This document shows positions 1 through 9,143 of a DNA stretch of 64,000 bases, piece after piece. The translations under genes and the position numbers were made by a program. The stretch is from assembly GCA_020853575.1 (NCBI GenBank), contig JADYYP010000012.1, forward strand, positions 62,001 to 126,000, in the 5' to 3' direction. Below the pieces are notes generated by a model. The model was not told the DNA's origin. It saw nothing but the letters and a program-made list of their open reading frames with translations, and did no database searches. Numbering within the stretch: position 1 is the stretch's first letter; the number at the start of each line of letters is the position of its first letter. Source of the stretch: Planctomycetota bacterium (GTDB lineage: Bacteria > Planctomycetota > UBA1135 > GCA-002686595).

Positions 1-684
1 TGTCGAGATGGGCAGCAGTCCGCTCGGCGCGCCGCGCATCACACCCACCCGCGGAAAGGCCGAGCCGCCGAGCAAGACGTCGTCGAAGCCGTCGCCGTCG
101 ATGTCGGCCGTGTGGACGTCGAACGACGTGTTGCCGCAGGAATAGGCACCGATCAGGGTGAAGCCCCCGCTCCCGTTGCCGCGCAGCACGCTCACCGCGC
201 CCGTGGTCGTCGGCACCACGAGATCGAGCGTGCCGTCGCCGTCGATGTCCGCCGCCGCGATCGAGTTCGGGCTCGCCACCGTCGCGACGTTGGTCACCGG
301 ACCGAGCATCCCGCCAGCGCTCCCGAGGTGCACCTTGACCAAGCCGTTGAAGCGCACCCAGGCGTAGTCGAGCCAGCCATCGCCGTTGAGATCCGCGACG
401 CAGGCGTCTTGCACGTTCGGCGCGTAGGCCTCGCTGGTCGCGCTCAGCTCGCGCGTGCCCGTGCCGTGGAGCCACTCGAGCGATTGAGTGGGGGCGAGGT
501 GCGCCACGAGCAGGTCGTCGATCCCATCGCGGTCCATGTCGGCGCCCACGACGAAGTTCGGCTTCGGTGCGACGGGCGGAAGTGACGTGACGGAGTCGAG
601 TTGGATCTGTGAGCGCGCAGGGCTCACGGCACCGAGTGCCGACGCGACCACCAAGAACGCGAATGTCCGGGAGCGAGACTTCAT
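1..684 (-). CDS. Secreted FG-GAP/VCBS repeat protein (partial, N-terminal part)
   Basis: The reading frame starts at ATG 684-682 and runs off the left edge of the window, so only the first 228 residues are visible. It opens with a clear signal peptide (MKSRSRTF followed by a hydrophobic stretch ending in Ala-Arg-Ser). Repeats with the Ca-binding core D-x-[DN]-x-D-G follow (DMDRDGIDD, DLNGDGWLD, DIDGDGTLD, DIDGDGFDD), spaced about 50-60 residues apart, as in integrin-like FG-GAP/VCBS beta-propellers. A GGAGG-type ribosome binding site lies just upstream of the ATG. The protein should be exported and surface-associated or extracellular; substrate or partner is unknown. It is a paralogue of the complete FG-GAP protein at 9144-11687 and may end in the same C-terminal domain, but that end is outside the window. 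Confidence 0.85.
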   Translation of the reverse strand, partial: MKSRSRTFAFLVVASALGAVSPARSQIQLDSVTSLPPVAPKPNFVVGADMDRDGIDDLLVAHLAPTQSLEWLHGTGTRELSATSEAYAPNVQDACVADLNGDGWLDYAWVRFNGLVKVHLGSAGGMLGPVTNVATVASPNSIAAADIDGDGTLDLVVPTTTGAVSVLRGNGSGGFTLIGAYSCGNTSFDVHTADIDGDGFDDVLLGGSAFPRVGVMRGAPSGLLPIST

Positions 685-859
685 GGAGACCTCCGTTCCG
701 CGAGCGCGGAACTTCTCGAATGCAATGACCTCAGGTCGACGCGCTCGATCCACGCGCCGACTTCCTCCCGGTCCGCGCCAGCCTACCCTAGCGGCACGGA
801 GTCGACTACGCAGGCAGCGGCGTGCACCGTTCACGCGCGCTGGATACGCTCTGCGCTCG

Positions 860-1717
860 ATGCCTGCTCCGCCGCCCGATGCCCGTTCGTTCCTGTCCGA
901 AGTCGTGTCGCTGGAGCCTTGCGGCGCCGACGCAGTGCGCCTCGTGCTGCGACCGGAGTCCCTGCTCGGCCCGGTGCGCGCGAGCCGCTTCTTCATGCTG
1001 CGCCGCGAGGACCGGCTCTCCCCCGCGATTCCGCGGCCGTTCTCGATCTACCGCCAGCGCGGCGACCAAATCGAGTTCCTGATCAAGGTCATGGGCCGCG
1101 GAACGCAGGCACTGGCGAGCTGCGTGCCCGGGATGAAGCTGCGCACGCTGGGGCCGCTCGGCAATGGTTGGCCGACGCTCGACGGCGCGGGGGTTCCGTG
1201 GGTGATGCTCGCGGGCGGCGTCGGTTCCGCGCCGTTCTACATGGCGATCGAGCAAGCGCTCGCCGGCATGGACGGCGCGCGCGCGGTGCGGCCCAGTGAG
1301 CTGCACTTCCTGTTCGGCGCGGCGCAGCGCGGCTTGCTGTACGACCTCGAGGCCTTCGAGCGGCTCGGTGCGCGAGTGCACACGGCGACGATCGACGGCA
1401 GCCACGGTTTGCGCGGCAACGTGCTGCAGTTGCTCGAGGACTTGCAGCGCCGCGGTGAGTTGCCGGAGCGCGTGCGCGTGCTCGCCTGCGGCCCCGAGCG
1501 CATGCTCGAGGCCTGCGCGAGTTGGTGCGAGGCGCGCGGGCTCGACTGCTGGCTGAGCCTCGAGACGCTGATGGGTTGCGGCGTCGGCATCTGCAACGGA
1601 TGTCCGATCCCGACGCGCGCCAGCGGCCCGCGCGGCGCGTGGCCCAACGTGAAGTGCTGCGTCGAAGGCCCCGTGTTCAAGAGCGACGAGATCGCGCTCG
1701 CGAGTCACTTGGGCTGA
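860..1717 (+). CDS. pyrK: PyrK-like dihydroorotate dehydrogenase electron-transfer subunit (FAD, [2Fe-2S])
   Basis: The 285-residue product has the family architecture. A ferredoxin-reductase-type FAD domain carries the RPFSIY flavin motif near residue 60. A nucleotide-binding half carries GGVGSAPFY near residue 120. The C-terminus has a cysteine cluster, MGCGVGICNGC followed about 25 residues later by Cys-Cys and GPVF, which matches the [2Fe-2S] ligand pattern of PyrK. PyrK passes electrons from NADH to the PyrDB dehydrogenase in pyrimidine synthesis. No pyrD lies next to it, so a stand-alone ferredoxin reductase role is possible. I chose ATG 860 because the homologous part begins right after it and the frame upstream looks non-coding; no good ribosome binding site is visible. 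It diverges from the FG-GAP gene and converges on the subtilase gene. Confidence 0.75.
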   Translation: MPAPPPDARSFLSEVVSLEPCGADAVRLVLRPESLLGPVRASRFFMLRREDRLSPAIPRPFSIYRQRGDQIEFLIKVMGRGTQALASCVPGMKLRTLGPLGNGWPTLDGAGVPWVMLAGGVGSAPFYMAIEQALAGMDGARAVRPSELHFLFGAAQRGLLYDLEAFERLGARVHTATIDGSHGLRGNVLQLLEDLQRRGELPERVRVLACGPERMLEACASWCEARGLDCWLSLETLMGCGVGICNGCPIPTRASGPRGAWPNVKCCVEGPVFKSDEIALASHLG

Positions 1718-1800
1718 GAGCGCGCGAGGAACTGAGGACACTCGCTCTCGGAATGCCGGGCGCGCGGGACCTCGAGACGGCAAGCTCCTCACGCGCGCCG

Positions 1801-1833
1801 AGCCCCGGGCAACGCGGGCGTTGCACCGGGGCT
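1801..1833. terminator. Strong stem-loop between convergent genes, likely bidirectional terminator
   Basis: AGCCCCGGGCAACG (1801-1814) pairs with CGTTGCACCGGGGCT (1819-1833) around the loop CGGG, with one bulged A. It lies in the 147-nt gap between the stop codons of the PyrK-like gene and the subtilase gene. A weaker GAGAGCG/CGCTCTC pair precedes it at about 1718-1757. There is no long T-run on either strand, so the terminator function rests on position and stem strength. Confidence 0.5.
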
Positions 1834-1864
1834 GGCACGGCGAGCGCGCCGAGCGCGCGTCGAG

Positions 1865-4800
1865 CTAGGGTTGCAGCGTGAACTGCAGCGCATCGGATTG
1901 GCCCACGCCATGCGGAGCCCCCGGGTCGCGCAGCACGTACTGCGCGTACACCGTGTCACCGGCTTGGAATCCCAGGCTGGCGAGCATGGCGTGGCTCAGG
2001 TGCGTGTCGACGCCTCCGTCGCAGAGTCCCGGAGTTCCCCAGGCGAAGGCCAGCGGCCCGGCGGCTCCGCCCCCGATGCACAGTGACAGTCCCAGCGGCG
2101 ACGTCGAGATGTGGCCCACGGCGCCACCGGTCGAGGCAACCACGGGGTTGCGGCTGATGAACACGCGCGCCGTGAAATGGCCGTCCACACCGGTCGCATG
2201 CACGTGCAGATCGTCCGTGCCCGAGAGCGACGCGCAACCCGTGGTGTACATCCACGGCACGCATCCACCGCTGGTCACGTTCTGCGTGCAGAAGCTGGTG
2301 AACGCACCGCCGCTGGAAGCATCGATCGTGATCGGCCCCCAATCCGCGACGGGACCGGCATTGCCCGCGGAGTCGATCGCGCGCACGTGGAAGTAGTAGG
2401 TCACCGCCGCGGGTGACAAGAGACTCGTCGTCGAGCTCGCCGTCGACTCGACGATCGTCGTGCCAGGGTCGGAGGAGGGGTTCGTGTCCCACAGAGTCGC
2501 GTAGCCCGCGATGCCGGAATGCGCATCGAAAGCGTCGTTCCAGGTCATCGTCACGTCGCTCGCGCAGGTCGTGCTGCCCAGCACGTGAGTCGTCGAGGTC
2601 AGCCCTCCGATCGCCGCCGGATCGACGTAGTCGAACAGGAACGGCCCCACGCTCGCGACGTTTCCGACGTTGCCGCAGCGATCGATCGCTCGCACGCTCA
2701 CCCAATCTCCCGCGCCGGGGCTGGTGGTGCTCGGAACCCAGCCGAAGAGATTGCTGGTCCATCCCGGAGCAGTCCCCGGATCGGTGGGAGCTCCCGACGA
2801 AAGCGCGACGGCGTAGGCGCCGACCCCCGAGAGATTGTCCGTGGCCGGACTCCAGAAGACGATGCCCAAGGGCCGGTTGGACCACACGCCGGGTGTGATC
2901 AACACTCCCTGCACGTCGGCGAGGTCGTCGGGCGGCGTGCCGTCGACCGTGAACTGCATCGACTGTGTCACCGTCGCGACGTTCTCGCCGCGCACGCTGG
3001 CGTACATCGAGTTCAAGCCCTCGTTCCACCAGGCCAGGCGGAAGTTCGCGTCGCGCGTGCGGCCCGCGACGATGTCTCCGAGCAGCACCGGTGAGTTCCA
3101 CAGTGCCGCGACCGGCTGCAAGCCGCCGTCGGCGAGCACGCTCTCGATGTTGGTGGCGTAGCCGAACTCGCTGCTGTAGTCGGGCTCCAGGACGACGTTC
3201 GACGCCACGCTGCTCGGCGATGACGTGTGCACGCTCACCTCGATTTCCTCGAACGGTTTCACGAACTGCTTGGGGGCGCTGATCGTGACCTGCGCGTCGG
3301 GCGTGAGGTCGCCGAAGTGCATCGCCACCGAGACCGAGCAGTGCACACCCTGGGGCGCGCTCTCGGGCCAGATCTTCCAGCGCCACACGCCGGAGGTCGG
3401 ATTGTCGATGGTGCGCAGCTCGACGTTGTCGTGGGAGGAAATGTGCGCGGAGTATTCGCCCGTGGCCGGGTTGGGATCGATCGGCGGTTGGTCGACGTAC
3501 AGGTCGAGGTCGTTGACCAGCGCCGCGCTCGCGCCGGCCGACGCCGCGCCTTCGTTGTAGACCATGCAGATCGTCAAGCGCGTGCAGCCCGGCGCGACGT
3601 AGAAGTCGGTGGCGGCCGCGGTATTGGCGGGCAACCAGAAACCCCAGTTGGTCCAGTCGAACTGCGGGCTGCCGAAATTGGCGAGCTCGGAGTCGACCTT
3701 GCCCGCGCCGTACTGCATGCGGTGGGTCTCCAACGCGACGGTCAGGTTCTGGAAGTCCTTGGGGATCGCCGTCGCCATCAACAGCGACGCGACGCGGTGC
3801 GGGCTGTAGCGCAGGAAGTCGTACTCGTCGAGCAATTGCCCAACGATGCCGGTGACGTGTGGCGTCGCCATGCTCGTGCCCGACTTCATCGTGTAACCGG
3901 TCTGGGACGACGAGTCGGCCGAGCGGATCGCTTGGCCCGGCGCGACCAAGTTGGGTTTGGCTCGCAGATCGGCCGTGGGGCCGATGCTCGAGAAGCTCGA
4001 CAGCTCACCGGGTAGGTCGTCGCCGACGCTCCACGTCTTGTCGACCGAACCGACCGTGAGCGCGTTCTTCGCGACCGCTTGCAGCCAGACCGTTCCGCCG
4101 CCGTTTGGCTGGCCGTCGTTGCCCGCCGCGAAGATGTGCATCTGGTGCTGCTGGAACACCTCCTCGTCGATCGCGCGGCAGTCGGTCTCGCTGCCGACGA
4201 ATGCTCCCATGAAATTCCCGGCCGCGTTGTACGGGGACGATCCCCAGGAGTTGTTGATCGCGTGCGGCGCGGGCGTGACGTGCCCCAGCCCGTCGTCGTA
4301 GCTCGAATGCAGCGCATTCAGCACGGACGAGTAGTTGAACTGCCAGTTCGCACACGTGTTCGAGACCTTGGCGATGAAGTAGCGTCCATTGGTTCCCCAG
4401 CCGACGCGGGGTGCGTTGCCGCGGGCCTGCGCCTCGACGCTGCCGTCTCCGAGGATGGTCCCGCTGACGTGCGTGCCATGGCCGCAGGGATCGGAATACG
4501 CGCCGCCACTGCCACCGAACTCCCAACCCACCGCGAATGCGTGGTCCAGGTCGTCATGGGGCAAGTACGTGCCGGAGTCGAGGATTCCCAGCACCGTGGC
4601 ATGGTTGAGCCCGCCGGTGTGCGCGGAGCGCACGGCGTCGGAGCTGACCATCGGTGTCGATTCACCGTGCGCGGGGCCTCGCTCGTACACGGGTTCGACG
4701 AACTGCACGAAGTCGAGCGCGGCGAGCTCGTCGATGCACGCCATCGGCGCGCGCACGCGGAAGACGTTGATCGACGCGTAGTACTCGAGGACCTCGAGCC

Positions 4801-5614
4801 CCCGAGCTTCGAGCGCCGTCTGCTGCCAGCCGTGCGGGATCACCTCGGTTGCCGACTGCGTCGCGGCCGCGCTCGCGGCTGCGATGCGACCGGCGTCGAA
4901 GTGCTCGGCCCGCGCCGCCAGCTCGGTCCGCGAGTCCGCGCCGACATCGGACTCGAACACGGCGATGTGCAGCTCGGTGAGCTGGTCCTCGGGGGCTCGC
5001 TCGCGAGCGCCTCGAACCAAGGGGTGGACCTTCTGCTCGGGACGCGCGACACCGAGCCAGTGGACGAAGTCGAGCGCTGCGACTTGGTCGAGCCGCGCAA
5101 CCGGGACCGCCACGCGCAACGCATAGTGTGGGTGGATTCCGAGCACGCGCACGCCGAGCGCTTCGAGCGCGGCGACGCGCGCAGCGCTGACGCGCTTCTC
5201 CAGCATCGCGAAGGCGTACACCACGGCCTGGGGGCGACCGTCTTGCGGAAGGGCCAGCGCTTGCGCCACGAGTCGCGGATCGAGGCGCTCGCTCGGGTCC
5301 GGCGTGAAGTCGCCTCCGATGAAGCGCAAGACGAACGGATTGCCGCCGGCCTGGGATGCGAGCGTGTCGCCTGTGTTCCCCGGAGCGAAGCTCCGTGCGA
5401 TCGGCAACGGGATCTGATCGCCGAGCTCCGGCGTCGTGAACACCACGGCGGCGTCGGGGCCTCCGCGGGCTCGTCCGCGGCGTGCGTGTCCGATGATCGA
5501 CGGGTCGTCGTGCCCGGCGCGGCGCGCGCTGTCGAGCTCGCCGCCGGGATGGGAGGTGTTCTGGCCGAGCACGAGGGCTCCGGACCACACGACGAGAGAA
5601 GGCAGCACGAGCAT
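1865..5614 (-). CDS. Secreted S8 (subtilisin-like) serine protease with C-terminal repeat and sorting-type domain
   Basis: This 1249-residue protein has all three subtilase catalytic blocks: Asp in VLGILDSGTY (near residue 340), His in GHGTHVSGT (near 380) and Ser in SGTSMATPHVTG (near 575). It begins with a hydrophobic signal segment (MLVLPSLVVWSGALVLG). Two tandem related segments precede the catalytic domain (about 75-165 and 200-300), each containing a 'RV-x(n)-LDQV/IDELAALDFV' pattern like inhibitor/prodomain repeats. After the catalytic domain come Ig/Fn3-like segments ending near residue 1100. The last ~145 residues begin with FCTQN and contain paired cysteines, resembling the C-termini of the FG-GAP protein and the matrixin in this window. 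I prefer ATG 5614 over an in-frame TTG 12 nt upstream because GGAG sits at proper spacing before the ATG. It is probably a secreted or surface protease. Confidence 0.9.
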   Translation of the reverse strand: MLVLPSLVVWSGALVLGQNTSHPGGELDSARRAGHDDPSIIGHARRGRARGGPDAAVVFTTPELGDQIPLPIARSFAPGNTGDTLASQAGGNPFVLRFIGGDFTPDPSERLDPRLVAQALALPQDGRPQAVVYAFAMLEKRVSAARVAALEALGVRVLGIHPHYALRVAVPVARLDQVAALDFVHWLGVARPEQKVHPLVRGARERAPEDQLTELHIAVFESDVGADSRTELAARAEHFDAGRIAAASAAATQSATEVIPHGWQQTALEARGLEVLEYYASINVFRVRAPMACIDELAALDFVQFVEPVYERGPAHGESTPMVSSDAVRSAHTGGLNHATVLGILDSGTYLPHDDLDHAFAVGWEFGGSGGAYSDPCGHGTHVSGTILGDGSVEAQARGNAPRVGWGTNGRYFIAKVSNTCANWQFNYSSVLNALHSSYDDGLGHVTPAPHAINNSWGSSPYNAAGNFMGAFVGSETDCRAIDEEVFQQHQMHIFAAGNDGQPNGGGTVWLQAVAKNALTVGSVDKTWSVGDDLPGELSSFSSIGPTADLRAKPNLVAPGQAIRSADSSSQTGYTMKSGTSMATPHVTGIVGQLLDEYDFLRYSPHRVASLLMATAIPKDFQNLTVALETHRMQYGAGKVDSELANFGSPQFDWTNWGFWLPANTAAATDFYVAPGCTRLTICMVYNEGAASAGASAALVNDLDLYVDQPPIDPNPATGEYSAHISSHDNVELRTIDNPTSGVWRWKIWPESAPQGVHCSVSVAMHFGDLTPDAQVTISAPKQFVKPFEEIEVSVHTSSPSSVASNVVLEPDYSSEFGYATNIESVLADGGLQPVAALWNSPVLLGDIVAGRTRDANFRLAWWNEGLNSMYASVRGENVATVTQSMQFTVDGTPPDDLADVQGVLITPGVWSNRPLGIVFWSPATDNLSGVGAYAVALSSGAPTDPGTAPGWTSNLFGWVPSTTSPGAGDWVSVRAIDRCGNVGNVASVGPFLFDYVDPAAIGGLTSTTHVLGSTTCASDVTMTWNDAFDAHSGIAGYATLWDTNPSSDPGTTIVESTASSTTSLLSPAAVTYYFHVRAIDSAGNAGPVADWGPITIDASSGGAFTSFCTQNVTSGGCVPWMYTTGCASLSGTDDLHVHATGVDGHFTARVFISRNPVVASTGGAVGHISTSPLGLSLCIGGGAAGPLAFAWGTPGLCDGGVDTHLSHAMLASLGFQAGDTVYAQYVLRDPGAPHGVGQSDALQFTLQP

Positions 5615-5729
5615 GGTGAGCTCCAAGGAGGTCCCGCGGCACCGCCCGGGTTCGGACGCAGGCCGTGGTGCCCGCGCGGGCGTTCAAGCGGCATCTCGGT
5701 CGGGGCTTCACGCGCGGATGCACGATTTC

Positions 5730-5743
5730 CCCGCGATCGCGGG
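5730..5743. promoter_or_regulatory. 14-bp perfect palindrome upstream of the subtilase gene
   Basis: CCCGCGATCGCGGG is a perfect dyad 116 nt upstream of the subtilase start and 55 nt downstream of the kinase stop. It could be an operator or part of a short hairpin. No protein is known to bind it, and short GC-rich palindromes arise easily at this base composition. Confidence 0.2.
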
Positions 5744-5798
5744 CGCCACGGCGCATCCAGGACCCCGCGAGTCCGCGCCCTCGCGCCCTTGCGAGCTT

Positions 5799-8342
5799 TC
5801 AGTCGCGCGCGAGCGCGGCCCTGATTTCGTCGGCCAGCTTGCGGCGGTAGGGGCGCTCGTAGTCGTCGGAGGGGGTTCGGGACAACAGGTCTTCGGCTGT
5901 CGCGAGGGCCTCGGCTTCGCGCCCGTCGAGGTGCAGCGCCTTGGCCACGACGTACTGCGTCAGCAGCGTGTCGGGCGCGTCCGGCCCCAGGGATTCGCGC
6001 CGCATCTCGAACAGCTCGCGCGCGACCTCGTGCGCATCGGCGAAGCGCCGCTCGTCCAAGAGACAGGTCGCCAGGTTGTGGGCGATCACCTGCCGCGCGT
6101 GCGAGCGCGGGCCGGCGCGCCGGTCGCACAGGTCGAGCTCTTCGCGATACAGCGCCTCCGCCAGATCGAGCCGCCCCGTCGATTGCCACTCGCGCGCCAA
6201 GTTCTGGCGCAGCGTCGAGAAATCCGGGTGCTCCCAGTCGTACGTGCGCGCGCAGCGCGGCAAGAGCTCGCCGTAGACGCGCTCGGCCTCGTCGAAACGC
6301 CCCAGCTCGTGCAGGATCAAGGCGTGGAGGTTGTGCACTCCCAGTGCGTTGGGTTCGCCCAGCTCCAGGGCGCGGGCGCTAGTCGCGAGCAACGGAACGA
6401 CGCGCTCCAGCGCGCGTTTCCAGTCCGCGCGGAAGTAGTCGATCGTGATCAAGTCGATCTCGATGCCCAGGGTCGCGTTCGCATCGCGGCCCAACGTTGC
6501 CCGAGCCACGGCGAGCGCTGACTCCAGGAGCGCTTGGGCTTCCGCGTAGCGCCCTTGGGCCAGGTAGACCTTCGCCAAGGACTGCAACTCGGCAGGTCCG
6601 AAGGCGCTCTCACAACCCATGGACTCGGAGGCGCGCTGCGCCACGGGAACCAAGAGCTCTTCCGCGAACGCGTAGTCTCCGAGCTGATAGGCGACCACGC
6701 CTCGATCGTGCTGGGCCTGCCAGAACTCGTCGGAGTCGAGGTCGCCGATTCGTGCGTGCACCGCGCGCGCTTCGTCGAGGGCGCGCGCCGATTCCTGGAA
6801 GTCACCGAGTGTGCCCACCAAGGTCGCCAGCGTGCGCAACAGGCGCGCTCGGATCGGCGCCTCCAGGGTCGAGTCCGCTCGGACATCGGCCAGGCCGCGC
6901 TCGACCAGCTCGCGCACGCTGGGGACGCGGTCGCCCGAGAGCGAGGGATCGGCGCTCTGGAACAGTCCCGTGATGAAATCGACCACGCGCCGCCGCGAAT
7001 CCGACTCGGCGCGCGCGGCTGCGGCGTCGCGCTCGGCATCGGAAGCCGCGGAACGTGCCGCGTTCTCCGCTCCGATCAGCTCGCGATTCGCACGTTCCAA
7101 GGAGTCGTTCGCCTCATCCGCCGCGCGGCGCGCGCGCACGGCCTGGACGTACAGGATCGAGATCGCCAGCAAGCTGATCGAGGCCAGGGACAGCGCAGTG
7201 GAAACCGTCGGGTGGCGACGGATCCACTTGGTGGCGCGGTCGAGCGCACGCGGCTCGCGCGCCAGGACCGGCTGGTGCTCGAGATGGCGTCGCAGGTCGT
7301 CAGCGAGCTCGGACATCGACGCGTAGCGCCGCTCGGGGCGTTTCTCCAATGCGCGCAGCGCGATCAGCGCCAGATCGCGCGGGCACTTGGAGCGCACGAC
7401 GCGCGGATCGAGCGGCTCGAGATCGAGGATCGCGCGGCGCACCTGCGCCTCGGTGTCGCCCTCGAAGGGACGGCGCATCGTCAGGCACTCGTAGAGCGTG
7501 ACACCCAGCGCGAACACGTCGGAGCGCGCGTCCACGCTCGCGGCCTTGCCCTCGACCTGCTCGGGGCTCGCGTACAGCCAGGTCCCGACGAACGAACCGC
7601 TGCGCGAGAGCGACGCTTCGCCCTCGATCTTCGCCAGACCGAAGTCCGCGACCTTGGGCGCTCCTTCGGCGGTCAACAGGATGTTCTGAGGCTTCAAGTC
7701 CCGGTGCACGATGCCAGCGGCGTGTGCCAGAGCCACAGCGCGCGCGACGCGCTCGACGCACAGCGCTGCTTCGCGGAAGTGCTCCGCGGGCAGCTCGGGG
7801 CGACGCGCGCGCTCGTCGAGCCAGTCCCGCAGCGATCGTCCGCCCTCGACCAGCTCGTACGCGATGTAGAAGCGGCCGTCGGCCTCGCCGGCCCGGTGCA
7901 CGGCGACGATGCCCGCATCGCGCAGGCGGCCGGTGGCCTCGGCTTCGCGGCGAAAGCGGGCCAGCGTCTCGACCGACAACGCGGCGCCGTGTCCGAGGAG
8001 CTTGAGCGCGACGCGCCGCTTCAGCTCAATATCGTTGGCCTCCCACACCTCACCCATTCCGCCGCGACCGAGCTGCGACACGAGCTCGAACGGGCCGACC
8101 CGCAGCGCGGCGTGGGGCACGACGGCGTGCGGCGCCGCTTGCTGCAACGGGCCGTCGACGAGCTCTCGATCGGTCGAATGGAATCGCACCCACTGCGCGC
8201 GCAGCAGCTCGAGCTCGCCGGCGCAATCGCGGTGCGCGGCGCACAACGCGGTGAACGCGTCCGAGCTCGCACCACCGTGGTCGACGAGGAAGGTCGCGAA
8301 GAGCTCCTCCGCTCGCGATCTTTGCAGGGGTTCTCGCTCCAT
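5799..8342 (-). CDS. Ser/Thr protein kinase with transmembrane segment and TPR repeats
   Basis: The 847-residue product has a ~80-residue N-terminal region, then a Hanks-type kinase domain at about 90-345. It shows the glycine loop LGRGGMGEVWEA, the VALK lysine, HRDLKPQNIL near residue 210, DFGLAKI and the activation-loop motif YASPEQVEG. A single hydrophobic segment near 380-400 (STALSLASISLLAISILYV) is followed by an Ala/Glu/Arg-rich coiled coil. The last ~370 residues are TPR-like, with helical repeats of about 42 residues. It should be a membrane-anchored kinase with the TPRs on the far side or as a docking surface. ATG 8342 lies only 33 nt from the divergent start of the ECF sigma gene, so the two probably share a control region. 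This kinase-next-to-ECF arrangement is common in Planctomycetota. Confidence 0.92.
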   Translation of the reverse strand: MEREPLQRSRAEELFATFLVDHGGASSDAFTALCAAHRDCAGELELLRAQWVRFHSTDRELVDGPLQQAAPHAVVPHAALRVGPFELVSQLGRGGMGEVWEANDIELKRRVALKLLGHGAALSVETLARFRREAEATGRLRDAGIVAVHRAGEADGRFYIAYELVEGGRSLRDWLDERARRPELPAEHFREAALCVERVARAVALAHAAGIVHRDLKPQNILLTAEGAPKVADFGLAKIEGEASLSRSGSFVGTWLYASPEQVEGKAASVDARSDVFALGVTLYECLTMRRPFEGDTEAQVRRAILDLEPLDPRVVRSKCPRDLALIALRALEKRPERRYASMSELADDLRRHLEHQPVLAREPRALDRATKWIRRHPTVSTALSLASISLLAISILYVQAVRARRAADEANDSLERANRELIGAENAARSAASDAERDAAAARAESDSRRRVVDFITGLFQSADPSLSGDRVPSVRELVERGLADVRADSTLEAPIRARLLRTLATLVGTLGDFQESARALDEARAVHARIGDLDSDEFWQAQHDRGVVAYQLGDYAFAEELLVPVAQRASESMGCESAFGPAELQSLAKVYLAQGRYAEAQALLESALAVARATLGRDANATLGIEIDLITIDYFRADWKRALERVVPLLATSARALELGEPNALGVHNLHALILHELGRFDEAERVYGELLPRCARTYDWEHPDFSTLRQNLAREWQSTGRLDLAEALYREELDLCDRRAGPRSHARQVIAHNLATCLLDERRFADAHEVARELFEMRRESLGPDAPDTLLTQYVVAKALHLDGREAEALATAEDLLSRTPSDDYERPYRRKLADEIRAALARD

Positions 8343-8375
8343 GGTGCGGTCGGAAGTCACCGCGCGTCGACTAGC

Positions 8376-9044
8376 ATGAACGAGCTCGTGGAACCCGCCA
8401 AGATCCGACTCGAGAACTCGTGCCCGCCGCCCCTGCCCGACAGCGACCTCGGCGTTTCTCGCGCGTTGCTGAGCCGCGCGCAGGCTGGTGACGCGCCCGC
8501 GCTGAACGAGCTGATCGCGCGCTACTACGAGCGTTTGCGGCGGATCGTGCGCATCCGGCTTGGCGACGCCGCGCGTCGCAGGCTCGACTCCGGCGACATC
8601 GTCCAGGAGACGTTCCACTCCGCGCTCAAGGGGCTGGTCGACCTGCGCGTGAGCGAGGACGGCGAGCTCTTGCGTTGGTTCGCGCGCGTGGCCGAGAACC
8701 GCATCCGCGACGAGATCGACCGGCAGCGCGCGCAGAAGCGCTCCGCTGGTGGCGAGATGCGCGGCGACGCCAGCGAGAGCCTGGGGGCCATGGCCGCCGC
8801 CGACAGCGCGCCGCCCGACGTCGCTTACCGCAACGAGGTGCGCGAGATCCTCGACCAGGCGATCGCCGAGCTCCCCGACGACTACCGCGAGGCCGTGGTC
8901 CTGCGGGACTTCTGCGGCGCCGAGTGGAGCGTGATCGCCGAGCGCCTCGGGCGCGCCAACGTGCACGCGGTCCAGCAACTCCACCAGCGAGCGTGGATCA
9001 AGCTCCGGCGCAGCGCCGCCGAGCGACTCGGTGCGTTGGACTGA
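8376..9044 (+). CDS. ECF-type RNA polymerase sigma factor (sigma-70 family)
   Basis: The 222-residue protein has sigma region 2, from about residue 30 (LLSRAQAGDAPALNELIARYY) through GDIVQETFHSALKGL. Region 4, about 150-215, carries AELPDDYREAVVLRDF and then a helix-turn-helix (SVIAERLGRAN). It would direct RNA polymerase to a small regulon, perhaps its own divergent promoter with the kinase. No anti-sigma gene is adjacent; in the planctomycete ECF/kinase families the neighbouring kinase is thought to supply the signal. I chose ATG 8376; the frame upstream is antisense to the kinase and not conserved. Confidence 0.9.
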   Translation: MNELVEPAKIRLENSCPPPLPDSDLGVSRALLSRAQAGDAPALNELIARYYERLRRIVRIRLGDAARRRLDSGDIVQETFHSALKGLVDLRVSEDGELLRWFARVAENRIRDEIDRQRAQKRSAGGEMRGDASESLGAMAAADSAPPDVAYRNEVREILDQAIAELPDDYREAVVLRDFCGAEWSVIAERLGRANVHAVQQLHQRAWIKLRRSAAERLGALD

Positions 9045-9143
9045 CGTGCGCGGTGGACTTCGCGCTCGGCCGGAGTTCGCCGCGGGCGCGGCTCGTCGTG
9101 TCGGGCGTGCGCGGACAGCGCCCGTGGGTCGCGCGCGCGAGCT

